DNA of 64,000 nt, taken from contig CM066047.1 of assembly GCA_033557465.1 (NCBI GenBank), forward strand, positions 806,001 to 870,000, in the 5' to 3' direction. Below, piece after piece: positions 44,520 through 55,967 of the stretch. The position numbers and the translations under genes were made by a program. Each line of letters opens with the position of its first letter. The first letter of the stretch is position 1. The notes under the pieces were generated by a model. It was not told where the DNA came from. It did not search any database and worked only from the letters and a program-made list of their open reading frames with translations. The DNA comes from Ichthyophis bannanicus. Taxonomy: Eukaryota; Chordata; Amphibia; Gymnophiona; Ichthyophiidae.

Positions 44520-45783
44520 GCTGCCCAGCAGGCACTGCCTGGTCCCGCTGGAACACGCCTCGACCGCACAGGGACCTCGATCTCAAGGACATCCCGGGCC
44601 ACCATTGTGACCCCCGAGAGCCATAAGCCTTGTGAGGATCCTCAGCGTGGGTCTCGATTTCCATCCTGTTCCTTGGGCACGAGATTCTCACGAGCAAGCG
44701 CTTCCAGCTCCAGGCAAGTTTTGCCCTCAGAGATCCAGCGCTGACCTGGAGACTGTCCCACCAAGACAAACCCCTCTGACCTCTTCCCACCTATCCAGAG
44801 GCGGCGAACACCTCCCGAGGTCACCACCTTCTTGGAGTTTGTCAGGGATATGGTGCGGGCCCTAGCACTCGCCACTGAGTTGGAGGAGGAGCCCTGTGCT
44901 GAGGAGCTCGATATTTTGCAATATGAAGCTCCTCCGAGGGAGGCCATTTCTGTGCCGGTTCCTCCCATACTGAAGCATCTCCTGCTCTGCACGTGGGAGA
45001 CCCCGGTCTGTTGCTATTGTGAGCAGGTGCCTGGACACTATGTACAAGGTCCAACGAGGTTCTGGGTTTTGGAAAGCCCAGCTTCCCCACACCTCAATGG
45101 TGGTCGAATTGACCATGTGAAAGCTAAAGAACTCATTCAATTGTCAGTCCTGCCGGGCAGAGAGTCTCATACCCTCGACGCCCTGGGACACAAGGCTTAC
45201 CAGGGCTCCATGCTGTCATGCCGCATCAAAGTTTACCAATTATACATTGGTATGTTCCTCCATTATCTCGCCAGGGAGCTTGGAGGCCTCATGGCAGGCC
45301 TCGACGGAGATCATCTCAGACACTTTCAGACCCTCTCGAAGTCCGTCGGGGAGTGCTCGAAGTACTTCTCGTGAGCAGCGTACAACTGCTTCAAGTCTTC
45401 TGCCTGGGTGGCGGCAGTTGGCATCGGTGCCCGCCACCAGGCTTGGCTCCAGTCCTCGCACCTGGAAAAGTGGGTCCAGGAGAAGCTGCTTGGACGTCCC
45501 TTGCCTTGGGGAGCAGCTCTTTGGCAAGCCCATGGAGGACAAGGCCACGGAGATTCAGACAGAATGTATCTCGTTCTCGCCTCTCCCGGAAGATTTTCTC
45601 CCTCCGCAGGAAGAGGCAGCAGAGCAAGAAGCTGTTCTTCGAATGGAAGGGGCTCCCATACAGGGGCTGGCGTCGACCCCCGTTCAGGGTGGCCAGGGCA
45701 AGTTCACGGTCCATGGCCCTTGCAAACAGAAGGGCTCTAAGACCCAACCCCCGGCTCCATCTCAACCAGCCTCTGGATTTTGA
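44520..45783 (+). pseudogene. DIRS D gag, N-terminus missing
   Basis: The middle, Ser/Arg-rich part is out of frame. From 44832 the frame reads MEFVRDMVRALALATELEEEP as in copy A (LEFVKDM). It continues with SVPVPPILKHLLL and RIKVYQLYIGMFLHYLAREL. A TGA at 45372-45374 stops it. Later frames hold HQAWLQSSHLEKWVQEK and the tail ending near 45783. Confidence 0.75.
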
Positions 45784-47440
45784 TGCCATCAGCATAGCCT
45801 CTTGTCCACTGGCAGGACGGCTATCCATTGGGGGGCGTCTGGTTCATTTCTCCCACAGGTGGGAGCCGATCTCCACTGATCCCTGGGTTCTCCAGGTCAT
45901 TTGGAAGGGCTATCATCTCCATCTGGACCAGGCTTCTCCTCTGTATTTTCCTGGGGAACTATGACTGCTTCCCCAGCACCAGGCCCTCCTGAGTCAGGAA
46001 CTCGCAGGCCTCCTTCAGGATGGGACGGTAGAACCAGTCCCACTGTGACTCCAAGGACGAGGGTTCTACTCCCTATACTTCGTCATCCCGAAGTGGACAT
46101 GGGGCCTTCGGCCCATCCTTGACCTGCGGAACCTCAGCAAGTTCCTGGTGTGGGAGAAGTTCAAGATATGCTCTCCCTTGGAACCTTGCTGCCCTACCTC
46201 CAGCAGGGCGATTGGCTATGCTCCTTGTACTTAAAGGATGTTTATGCTCCTATCCTCTTCTCTCCCAAGCAGAGAAAGTACCTCCGCTTTATGGTTCGGG
46301 GAAACCATTACCAGTACAGGGTACTCCCCTTTGGCCTCGCGTCCACCCCGCGGGTCTTCCCGAAGTGCCTGGCTGTGGCTATGGCTATGGTCCATCTGTG
46401 GCTGCAGGGCATTTTTGTCTACCCTACCTTGACGACTGGCTTGTAACGGGGATCATGGCCTCTGAAGCCAGATGGGCCACAGACCGCACCATTTGCATCC
46501 TGGAGCATCTGGGCCTTGTGATCAATTACCCAAAGTCCCACCTCACTCCAGTCCAATCCTTGGAGTTCATTGGGGCTCGCTTGGATACCCTTTGGGCCAT
46601 GGCTTTTCTCCCTCAGGACGGAGCAGACTGCTTTGTGTCCCTGGCATCCAAGGTGCGGTGCCATGGCGCCATTCCAGCCCTGACGATTCTTTGCCTTCTC
46701 GGGCACATAGCCTCCACGGTCCATGTTGTGCCTAATGCCCATCTCAACATGTGTGCGAGACAGTGGTGCCTCAGAGCGCAGTGGACGCAATCAGCCGGCC
46801 GCTTCTGGGACCATATCTCGGTCTCCCCCGGCACTGCGGAGTCTCTGACTTGGTGGCAGGAGCTTCGGAACCTGCTTCGCGATATGCCCTTCCAAGCCCC
46901 GGTGCATCAAGTGGTCTTGACCATGGATCCCTTTCTGACGGCTTGAGGAGCCCTCTGCGAGGGCCAGCCTACCCAGGGGTCCTGGTCTCCTGAGGATTCC
47001 TGGCAGCAGATCAACCTGCTGGAGCTCCGGGCAATTCACCTCATGCTCCTGGTTTTCAAAGACTGCTTGCATCGCCGGGTAGTGCTGGTCCAAATGGACA
47101 ACCAGGTCATGATCTACATGAACAGAGGGGCGCACTGACTCCTTCAGCCTCTGCTCAGAGGCAACAGCCCTGTGCTCCTTTCTGTGAGCTAGGGCATGAC
47201 TGTCCTGGCAATTTGCCTCCCGTGTCAGGACAATGCATTGGCGGACCAGCTCAGCTGGGTCTTTCGGCAGCACATGTGGCGCCTGTGTCCCGGAACGGCG
47301 CAGTGCCTCTTACTGCATTGGGGGACCCCACATCTGGACTTCTTTTCCAGCCTTGTGAACTCACAGCTTCCTTGGTTCTGCAGTCCCCTCCCGCTACCGG
47401 GCAGGGTGGCTCCTGATGTCTTCCTCATCCCGTGAGACAC
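45784..47440 (+). pseudogene. DIRS D reverse transcriptase/RNase H
   Basis: RT segments occur in at least three frames: LSLGTLLPYLQQGDWLCSLY near 46168, the LPFGLAS block near 46326, and PYLDDWL at 46420-46442 with intact aspartates. The thumb (LGLVINYPKSHLTPVQSLEF) runs to 46946. RNase H starts with TMDPF instead of TTDAS, so the first catalytic region is altered. NLLELRAI follows near 47012 and QMDNQVM near 47095. Not functional. Confidence 0.75.
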
Positions 47441-47529
47441 ACGGTTGCTATATGCCTTCTCTCCCACGTCCCTCATCACCTGGCCCCTTCTCAAGGTCCA
47501 GTGGGACAGGGCTTCGATGATTCTCATCG

Positions 47530-48238
47530 CCCCGAGGTGGCCCAGGCAGCCTTGATTTCCCCTGCTGCTCCACCTCTCGACGGAGCTCCCAGTCCTGCTC
47601 AGGTTCTCACCAGAGCTGTTGACACAGGAAGAGGGTCTTCTTGATAGCTCTCACCTCTGCCCGGAGAGCCAGTGAACTCCAGGCGCTGATGGCCGAGGCA
47701 CCATACATGAGGTTTTATAGGAATAGGGTGGTCCTGCGGACTCATCTCAAGTTCCTCCCGAAGGTTGTCTCGGATTTCCATCTCAATCAAGAGATAGTTC
47801 TGCCCACTTTCTTCCTGAAGCCCCACGCTGACCAGGCATCGGCAATTCTCCACACCCTGGACTGTAAGAGGGCGCTCTCTTTCTACCTGCAGCGGACTCA
47901 GGCCCACCACAGGTCCAGGCAGCTCTTAGTTTACTTTAACCCCAGCCACTTGGGGCTGGCTGTCACCAAGTGTACCTTGTCCATCAGTGTGGTGGACTTC
48001 ATTGATTTTGCCCAGGCCCAAGCCAGGTTTCCCTTGGAACGCTAAATCACGGCTCACAATGTCCGAGCGATGGAGACGTTTGCCTCTGGCACCGAACGCA
48101 GGCTAGTGACAGACATCTGCCGGGCCACCACCTGGTCTTCCACTCACACCTTCACAATGCATTACTGCCTGGAGAGGGAGTCCCGTCAGGACACTGTCTT
48201 CGGCCAGGTTGTACTCCATAATCTGTTCGAGGTTTAGG
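47530..48238 (+). pseudogene. DIRS D tyrosine recombinase, N-terminal domain deleted
   Basis: Only about 110 bp separate the pol end from the catalytic domain, where other copies have some 450 bp of core-binding domain. The catalytic part at 47641-48045 has TSARRASELQALMAE (catalytic Arg) and FLPKVVSDFHLNQ. A stop at 48043-48045 precedes ITAHNVRAME (His-x-x-Arg) and FTMHYCLERESR (Tyr), ending near 48238. Confidence 0.75.
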
Positions 48239-48389
48239 CAACTCCTGCCATCCGACCCTTCTTGTTCTTGCTACTGGGAGCATGGCCATCTATGGACCTG
48301 GGGTCCTCGGGCTGCCTTCGGCTTTCACTGGCAACTACCCATGGCAATGCCGTGCCTTTTCTACAGGTCCTTAGTAGCCTGTAGCTAGG

Positions 48390-48745
48390 GAGTCCCATAT
48401 GTGAGGACTGACTTCCTGCTTGTTCCTGGAGAAAGTGTAGTTACTCACCTATAACAGGTGTTCTCCAGGGACAGCATGAATCAGTCCTCACAACTCTCCC
48501 TCCCTCCCTCCTCCCCTTGGAGTTGCTGTATATTTTTGCCATCTTCGTGAAGGGGCTTACAGCTGTGGCACCCTTGGGCGGCAATGGGACCATGCATGCG
48601 TGGTGGTATTCCCAAAGGCTTTCTTTGAAAACTGGGGAAATGCTCCGCATGTGCTCTGTTGGTGCCGACATCACCCATATATGAGGACTGATTCCTGCTG
48701 CCCCTGGAGAACACCTGTTACAGGTGAGTAACTATGCTTTTTCAA
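48390..48745 (+). repeat. DIRS D ICR and right ITR
   Basis: The ICR holds CCCATATGTGAGGACTGACT, CTTGTTCCTGGAGAA and CACCTATAACAGGTG. The ITR includes ATTCCCAAAGGCTTTCTTTG and ends in AACACCTGTTACAGGTGAGT. Both match the ITR of copy A. Beyond 48745 the sequence is unrelated, so this is the true end of the tandem series. Confidence 0.8.
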
Positions 48746-48849
48746 TTGTTAATTATTTGATAGCAGGCCACTGGTCCTTTAAGACTTCTGAGTAAAAAAA
48801 AAAATGCAAGGGGCTTTTTGCAGTTCAACGCGAGCAATTTCGGTGTTTG

Positions 48850-50115
48850 TTTGTTTATTTAAAAACTTATTATACCGCCAAGAACATATGTTTGTGAGCG
48901 GTTTACAGTCAAAAAATTAAAGCTGCAGAGAAATAGAAAAGAACGCCATTTTAAAATTTAGAGTAGGATAGAGAAAATAAAAAAAAAAAGTAAAAGCTTA
49001 GAGAGACAAATAATATGAGCATCAGCGAGGAGGAGGGGAAAGGGGTAAAGAGGGAGGGGGGAGATCCATACACAAGACAAGAGGTGGGGTTTTTAATTTA
49101 GTCTTGATGGTTCTAGGTGGAGGGTGGGGGGGTGAATTCCAGAGCCTTGGGCCAAGAAAAAAGAGAGGAGATGAACCGGTAGATTCCAAGTGAGCTTGTG
49201 AGGGGGAGGGGAGGGATATATGATTGATATGAATAGATCGAAGTGAACAGTGAGGGGTGTGGAGACGGACCAGGTCAGCAAGGTAAAGGGGAGTGCCTGT
49301 GTGAATTGACCTGTGAACAAAGATAAGAAACTTATACTGGATACGAAAGGAGATAGGGAGCCAGTGAAAACGAAGAAAGAGGGGAGTGACATTGTCAAAG
49401 CGAGAAGCGTGGGTTAAGATACGAATGGTGGTATTTTGAACGCGTTGGAGATGGATGAGCTGGGACTGGGGAAGACCGGCCAGGGAAACATTAGAATAGT
49501 TGAGGCGGGATTTCTTTTTTTATTATTGCCATCAAGTCAGTGTTAACTCATAGTGACCCAGCTACCTCTGGGTTTTCTTGGCAATGTATCACCGGAAGTA
49601 GATTGCCAGCCTTTTCTTCCGAGGCAATGGAGGGTAAAGTGACTTGCCCAAAGTCACAAGGCATGCCAGTGGGAATCGAACCGTTGATCTTCTGGGTACT
49701 AGGCAGTTGCTCTAACCACTAGGCGGCTACTCCACTCCCACTAGGCTACTCCTCCACAACAATAGAAAGAAGCAGGGTGCTCAGAGCGGAAGGGGTAAGG
49801 AAAGGACGGACAGCACGTAGTTTTAGAGAGAAGAAAGAGTGCTGAACAATCGAGGAAATATGCTCTTTGAAGGAGAGAGAAGAATTGAGAAGTAATACCT
49901 AAATATCGGGGAGAGGGGACAAGAGGGATAGGCAGGGGGGAAAGTGACAGGGCAAGAATGGGGGGAGGACTCCCAAAAGTGAACCAAATAGCAGAGGTCT
50001 TAGAGAGATTGACATGCAGAAAATTAGATGAAAGCCAGAAAGCCACAGCAGAGATACAAATATTAAGGGGTGGTGGCAGTGTTATCTTAATATCCATGGG
50101 GTCCAATGATATTTT
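48850..50115 (-). pseudogene. Older LINE (L2/jockey group) RT C-terminus and 3' end
   Basis: On the minus strand, RT thumb text near 50030-49990 (LHVNLSKTSAIWFTF) and RYLGI lie upstream. Then come HWLPISFRIQYKFLIF and HTGTPLYLADLVRLHTPH near 49380-49270, and WNSPP near 49140. The 3' end is at about 48850, beside a TTTG/TTTA repeat. A SINE splits it at 49511-49739. Many shifts are present. It differs from the intact L2. Confidence 0.65.
49511..49739 (-). mobile_element. tRNA-derived SINE of a second family
   Basis: On the minus strand the head at 49739 has an A-box-like CCGCCTAGTGG (49726-49716) and a perfect B box GGTTCGATTCC (49682-49672). The tail carries GTCACTATGAGTTAACACTG and an A-rich end. 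A similar GTCGCTATGAGT tail is known in SINEs mobilised by RTE-type LINEs. The body differs from the L2-tailed SINEs. It sits inside the older LINE. Confidence 0.75.
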
Positions 50116-50640
50116 CCCCTGTTTGCCGCGGTCATGGATGGTAGACTGTGTGCTCTAGGGCAGTTCTCTCCTCTATCGGTCAGACGCGGTTCGTGTGTAG
50201 TTAACTTTTTCGCGCAGGTGAATGCTTTCAGCTCCCTTAGGCTGTGCAGCATGTGGGGGGGGGGGGGGGGCGGGAGCGGGAGCTGTGCCTTGGATACTGA
50301 CTACTTTTGATGATTGTGTAGTCAGCAGTGGAAATCAGTGGAACACAGTTTTTCATTGGAAAAAATGTTTGGGGCTCCAGAGACCCAGAAACGGAGGTAA
50401 TAAGGCCAGCAGTTCCCATGGTTTTGGCAGGAACTGCAATCATTTCTTCTCAGGCTGCCATTCTGTTTTCAAAGGGAAAGCTTGGTGAAACGTGCACAAA
50501 AACGCAGGCAGAGCAGGCTTCAGCACGAAGGATAGAGCCCGATGAGAATTTTGAAGTCCCAGAATCGTTTTTCCCCCTGATTTTCATTTTGTCCCTCCAT
50601 AAGTTATATCTTTTGAAAAGAAAGTAATCCGATGTAGCCT
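50116..50640. other. Unassigned segment with a poly-G run
   Basis: A run of about 17 G occurs near 50254-50270. A 99-codon open frame at 50328-50627 has no similarity that I recognise. It may be the 5' part of the decayed DIRS that follows. Confidence 0.35.
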
Positions 50641-52345
50641 CATTCAGTCTCAGCTCTTGCTTTAGACAGAACTTTCAGGCTCTGTCAGCAGCTCACTTGG
50701 CCGGCAAAGAGATCGTTTAGGTGGATTTCCTCAGTCGCCATTGGTTGGATCCAGGGAGTGAGAATTGAATGCGGCTATCTTCTACTATGCTGAATGCTTG
50801 GGCGTGTCAGTCATGGACCTTATGCAGAGAGCCCATGTCTGAAGGTCTGGATGTTCTAGCGCAGAGGTTGCCAGCAGGGGGTTGGTGCTCATTGGCCGCC
50901 ATTTGCAACGCATAGAGTGTCACAAGGGGCCAGTGCTCCTCATTGCTCCAGACTGGCCTACCAGCAATGGTATACAGACCTCATCAGACTCTTGATTGCC
51001 AAGCCGTGGTGTCTGCCGAGCAGGATCAATCTGCTCACGCAGGGACCGATTCTCAAGCCTCAGGTGGATTGATTCTCTCTTACGGCTTGAATCTTGAGTG
51101 GGCATAGTTGAGACAAAGGGTAGACTGCGCCAATTGTAACTACGCTCTTGAAAGCCAGAAAACACTACCTCTTAGACTTAGATGAGGATTTGGCATGTGT
51201 TTGAGAATTGGCATAATGACAGAAGGATTCAGACTCAAAAGTCATCCGTGCTGGATATTTTGGTTTTCCTGCAGAGGGGGTCCTGTACAAGGGCTTAATC
51301 TTCAACTCCTTGGGAATCCAAGTAGTGGCCCTAGCCTATTACAGGGAACGGGTGCAGAGGTACTCAATGGCTCTCCACCCTGATATGTCGTCTCCTTAAG
51401 GCAGCGAAGCATGTGAGGCTGCCCTTACAGATTGTCATTTATTTATTTATTTATTTTTATTTATTTTATTTACATTCTCTTATATACCGCGCTATTCTGC
51501 ATCAGTGCGGTTTACATCGAACAAACTGAAATTACATTGAACAGGGCATTATAACTTGGAGATAACTATTTTACAGGGAACATGGGCTATGGAAGGTTAA
51601 GTGGCTTGCCCAAGACCACAAGGAGCACCTGTGGGACTAGAAACCCCAGTCCTTCAGGCCCAAGGTTGCTGTCCTCTAGTGGGATTTCTCCTCAGTGGGA
51701 TTTCTCCTCAGAATCTCAATCTGGTGTTCTCTGTATTAATTGACACGCCTTTTAAGCCTCTGTCCAGAGCATTGCTTTAAGGACCTTACCTTGAAGACAG
51801 TTTTGCTGGTGGTGATGTGTTCAATGGCGCATTTTGGAACTTCAAGATCTCTCTTGCAGGGAACCTTTCCTGATTATGTCCAAGGAGAAGGTAGTTTTAA
51901 GCACGTTTCTTTCCTTTCTGCCTAAGATCATGTCTCCTTTTCATGTGAACCAGTCAGTCTCCCTGCTGTTTTTTACAGAGTCAGGAAATTCTGAGGAGAG
52001 TCAGCAATTAGTTTTGCTGGATCTGCACAGGGTGTTGCGTCAGTACTTTAAATGAACTGAAGCCTTTTGAAAATTGGATAGACTTTTTGTATTGTTTGCA
52101 GGTCTCCACAAAGAGGAGGCAGCTTCTAAGGCTTCGGTGGCATGCTGGATTAAAGAGGCAATAACCATAGCTTGCTTACCGAAAAGTAAACAGGTTCGGA
52201 TGAGCTTGTGAGCACACTCAGCAAGAGCTCAAGCCACTTCCTGGGCAGAGCATAGTCTGGTTCCTCTGGTAGAAGTCTGTAGAGTGGCAATGTGGTCTAT
52301 GTTGCATAATTTCACACGGTATTATCGTCTGGATGTTTAGTCATC
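50640..52345 (+). pseudogene. Decayed DIRS family IV: pol end and tyrosine recombinase
   Basis: Early text corresponds to the RNase H/pol C-terminus (VDFLSRHW near 50726; KPWCLPSRINLLTQGPIL near 50999-51055). A SINE interrupts at 51437. The recombinase C-terminal half follows: SFLPKIMSPFHVNQSVSLL, DLHRVLRQYFK, and then AHSARAQATSWAEHSLVPL with the His-x-x-Arg type motif. FTRYYRLDV contains the Tyr and ends at about 52340. The family differs from copies A-F. Confidence 0.7.
51437..51687 (-). mobile_element. SINE with L2-type tail, head missing (copy 3)
   Basis: The body and tail match SINE copies 1 and 2 (TTATATACCGCGCTATTCTG on the plus strand). It stops at GTCCTCTAGTGGGATTT, so the A and B boxes are absent. 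Next to the break TGGGATTTCTCCTCAG is repeated twice, a small duplication. Confidence 0.8.
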
Positions 52346-52439
52346 GAGCGATGCGCGTTTTGGAGAGTGCTGCTTCAAGCCGGACTTGCAAGTCCCTCCC
52401 AAGTTTAGTACTTCTCTGGTACATCTCACATGTACTGGA

Positions 52440-52932
52440 CTGTACTGGAAGGGCAATAAGGAAGGTGAAATTAGTTTTTACCTGCTAATTGTCTTTGAGT
52501 CCCTCCAGTCCAACCCTTTTTGCTTGTCTTATGACTTTGTCTTATCCTCCGATCTTGGATTGGAGGGGGACATGGCTGTCTCCCTTCAGGAAAGAGGATA
52601 TTAAGAAGAACATACTGAGAGAATTATTCTGATGGGCATTTTGGCAAGTATGGCTCTATCAACAAGGTCTATCCTCTCTTTGTACATAGTTCTATAATAC
52701 GTGTTGTGATGCCGTTCTGTGGTACAGTTGTGCTTGCTGAATATGCTCTTGCGGTCTGCTTTGTCAATAGGATACTGGCCCCTGGAAGGGAAGAGGGAGC
52801 TCTTCCTCTGTGAAATCAGAATACTGACATTCTCAGTCCCCAGCTGCCAGTGGAGGGAGATAACCGACAAGTACTAGACTGGAGGGACTCAATGAAAGAC
52901 AATTAGCAGGTTAGAACTAATTTCACCTTCTC
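52440..52932. repeat. DIRS IV terminal region with inverted arms
   Basis: AAGGTGAAATTAGTTTTTAC at about 52464 and its inverse at 52910-52932 form arms of about 50 bp. Both arms include the segment GCTAATTGTCTTTGAGTCC in either orientation. The arrangement resembles the ICR and right ITR seen in copies B-F. Confidence 0.65.
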
Positions 52933-53537
52933 CTACCATCAGTAAAATGGTCACATTGGATCAAGTAGTAGAACATGCAGCCGCAAACTGCTAGCAATTT
53001 CATTGACCATGTTTTACATCACAAATGAAGATTGGCAGCTCAGTTTGGGGAACAGTAAATATTCAAACAGCTTTTTCAGTTTTCTAAAGTCACCACCTCC
53101 CCTTCTCTCCATTAGGCTACCTCTGCTTACCTTAATGCTGCAACCAGAACAGGAACTGCTTATTGATTGGATCGCATCGCTCTCTGAACGCTTGAGCCAT
53201 ATGGTGCAAGAATTATGGTGCACGCTTCACAAGATATGAGACCCTGAGACCACACAGGAATTGCTGCACTGTGCTGCTAAATTTGGAGCCATGTGATCCA
53301 TTGACACAAACTCCTGTTTTGGACTGCAGCAGAAGTTAAAAATGCATGCGTTTACAGGACCATCCCAGGCACCAATGAGTGTAATTTTTAGGTGCCATGG
53401 TGATCTGGCATCTGGGACTTGTCAAGCCCTGATCTAAAGGCAGGGCTGTGCCAAATGTCTTCATAGTATAATAGCAATTCATCAAAGTTTTTATATGGCT
53501 ATGGGTGTTTTTAAATGTGTACACAGAGATACTTTAT
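52933..53537. other. Intronic spacer
   Basis: No gene is recognised. 53384-53440 resembles 15671-15725, an unnamed repeat. A 78-codon open frame at 53003-53239 has no recognised family. Confidence 0.4.
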
Positions 53538-53697
53538 CTCCAGGAACAAGCAGGAATGTAGTCTTCACATATGGGTATCGTCGATTGGATGCTGGGGAGC
53601 GTTCCCGCGCAGGCTCCATTGGTACCGACGATACCCATATGGGAAGACTAAATTCCTGCCGTTCCCGGAGATCACCTGTTACTGGTGAGAAACTATG
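53538..53697 (+). repeat. Back-to-back DIRS ITRs (mini-element)
   Basis: 53538-53585 is the outer part of a left ITR (ATCTCCAGGAACAAGCAGGA, CATATGGGTATCGTCG). It is joined directly to a right ITR (53586-53697) with GGGAGCGTTCCCGCGCAGG, ACCGACGATACCCATATGG and CACCTGTTACTGGTGAGAA. All internal sequence is missing. DIRS RT sequence of copy F starts right after it. Confidence 0.75.
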
Positions 53698-53822
53698 CCT
53701 TCTCCCACAAACCCCGCTGTCTTTGCATAGTGCAGCTAGCTTCTCAAGCAGCGGTGAAGTCCTCCCTAACTGCTCGAGAACTACTACAACTATTGGGACA
53801 TATGGCATCCACGGTTCATGTG

Positions 53823-54191
53823 CACTGTTCCCTCTAAGCTGTGCACGTGTGCGCGCTCACACACCTCGCCGAGCGAGCGCACATACTTTACAACAGAGCA
53901 CACAAAAATTATGGTTATGATTCTGATAGAAAACAACACAGACGTCTTAAAATTTAAAAGTTGTGATTGTAATTACTAGAAATTTTCCGCTTCATTTAGT
54001 AATCGTCTATTTTCATTTAATTTGATTAAAATCAATGTGGTGTACATACTGTATTCTGACATGTAGTCAAATTTTAAAGTATATAATTCTGAGCGTCGTT
54101 ATGTGGCGCACAAAAATTTAACCTTCCTTCAGAAGCTGCACAGCTGATATTTTATGCGCACACAGCCTACAGAAAATTAGAGGGAACATTG
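53823..54191. mobile_element. hAT-type MITE, 369 bp, with 8-bp target duplication
   Basis: Flanked by TTCATGTG at 53815-53822 and 54192-54199, the 8-bp size typical of hAT transposons. Terminal inverted repeats are CACTGTTCCCTCTAA and, at the other end, the complement of CAATGTTCCCTCTAA. The interior is A/T-rich and non-coding. Excision would restore the DIRS RT text (STVHVVPYA). It is non-autonomous and depends on a hAT transposase elsewhere. Confidence 0.9.
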
Positions 54192-55270
54192 TTCATGTGG
54201 TTCCCTACGCTCACCTTCATATGTGAGCAGCCCAGTGGACCCTATCCACACAGTGGACACAGGCCACAAGACATCTGTCGGACATGATATCAAACTCACA
54301 ACGACTGATTTTGTCCCTCCAATGGTGGCAAAAACTGGAAAATCTTCTAGTGGGGTCTCCTTTCCAGCAACCCCTATTCCAGGCCACCCTAACAACAGAT
54401 GCATCATAGGTGGGATAGGGAGCACACTTGCATCATCTCTCTACCCAGGGTACCTGTACTCCACAGGAGGCTTGTCTTCACATAAACCTCCTGGAACTCA
54501 GAGCAATTTATCTAGCTCTTTGAGTGTTCCATGCCCGGCTCAGCTACAAGACAGTCCTAGTCCAAACGGACAATCAAGTAGCTATGTTCTTCGTGAAGAA
54601 GCAGGGCGGAACAGGCTCTCTGTCGTTATGCAATGAAGCTTTACGACTATGGGCCCTCGCCAGAGAGCATAAAATTCACCACCTCATGGTATATCTTCCA
54701 GGCATTCAAAACCTTTGGGCAGACAAACTCAGCCGAGTACTGCTGCCTCACGAATGGGCTCTCCACCTAGACTAGGTGGCCAAGATAAGCCACAGACAAC
54801 TCATATTTATACTGTACATAGTTTGTAGATACTGTAGAGTTCCCCCAGTTTGAAATCCAAGTTGTATCTCCCGTTCACTGTAAGTGCATAACAGACATCC
54901 TGATATGCATAAAAATGTTATCTGTAAACCACACTGATTTTAAAGAGCGCGGTATATAAAAGCAATAAAATAAATTTCAGATCTGGGGAACCCCAGACAT
55001 AGACCTATTTGCAAGTCCACTGAATGCCAAACTTCTCCGGCTCTGTTTCAGAATTCCGGCTCAAAATTGTCAGGCAAGGGGCGCGTTTCTTCTTCACTGG
55101 GTTCACGACTTCCTCTATGCCTTCCCACCCATTCACCTCATCCCCAAAACACTCTTCAAGCTTCAGAGAGACAGAGGTCGTATGATCCTCATAGCGCCAC
55201 AGTGGCCACTCCAAACGTGGTGTCCCCTGCTTCTACATCTCTCTCAAGCTGCACCTCTGGGAGTTAGGCT
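54192..55270 (+). pseudogene. DIRS F RT thumb and RNase H, with L2 tail insert
   Basis: Encodes in shifting frames QWWQKLENLLVG and LTTDAS (near 54390, followed by TAG). NLLELRAIYLAL (with a stop), QTDNQVAMFFVKKQGGTGS, HEWALHLD and a TAG at 54773-54775 come next. After the insert at 54783-54976 it continues with DIDLFASPLNAKLLR and IPLIPKTLFKLQ-like text. Confidence 0.75.
54783..54976 (+). mobile_element. L2 3' UTR fragment
   Basis: Ends with TGTAAACCACACTGATTTTA, GAGCGCGGTATATAAAAG and AATAAAATAAA, as in the other L2 3' ends. No coding sequence is included. It separates two parts of DIRS F RNase H. A target duplication is not clear. Confidence 0.7.
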
Positions 55271-55339
55271 ATGCTCCAGATCTCCTCTCCCAAGAGAACG
55301 GGATGCTGTGGCACCCAAATCCCCAGTCCCTGCATCTCA

Positions 55340-55967
55340 GGGCCTGGTTGCTAGCTTAGACCTTCAGGATCTCAACCTTTCCCAACAGGTAAAGGATATC
55401 CTTCAGACTCCTAGAAAACCTTCTACAAGACGCTCTTACGCCTTAAATTGGAAACATTTTACTATATGGTGTTCACAGAAGGGGTTAGACCCCCTTATGA
55501 TATCTTTGGATTCGATACTAGAGTATCTACTTCATTTATCAAATACTGGTCTAAAGACCAATTCAGTAAGAGTCCATCTTAGTGCATTTGCAGCTTCCTA
55601 TAAGCCTCTAAATGGACAACCAATTTCCTCTCATCTACTCATATCAAGATTTATGAGAGAGCTTCTATTAGCAAAGTCTCCCATCAGGCCACCACCGGTG
55701 GCATGGGATTTAAACCTCTTTCTCGGGCAGCTCATGAAACCGCCTTTTGAACCTTTAGCCACTACAGCCCTAAAGCTTTTGTCCTGGAAGGTCATCTTCC
55801 TGATTGCAATCAACTCCGCACGTCGCATTAGTGAATTGCAAACTTTAGTGGCTGATCCCCCTTATATTAGGTTTCACCATGATAAGGTTGTTCTCAGAAC
55901 TCATCCACACTTTATGCCAAAGGTGGTTTCGCCTTTTCATTTAAATCAATCAATTTATCTTCCTGTA
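55340..55967 (+). pseudogene. DIRS F tyrosine recombinase, N-terminal part
   Basis: An open frame runs from the pol end through the core-binding domain (NLSQQVKDILQTPRKPSTR, SYALNWKHFTIWC, LKTNSVRVHLSAFA). It enters the catalytic domain (SARRISELQTLVADPP with the first catalytic Arg, FMPKVVSPFHLNQ) and stops at 55967, where copy E is inserted. The missing C-terminus is at 61625-62057. No stop occurs in either half, so this recombinase may have been intact before E arrived. Confidence 0.85.

Larger units (their letters stand above)
44510..48745 (+). mobile_element. DIRS copy D, subfamily II, 5' truncated
   Basis: Begins inside gag right after the ITR of copy C and ends with an ICR (about 48390-48500) and right ITR (about 48560-48745). 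Its coding sequence is markedly GC-richer than that of copies B and C and is closest to copy A. All genes are broken. Part of the region between RNase H and recombinase is deleted. Confidence 0.85.
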
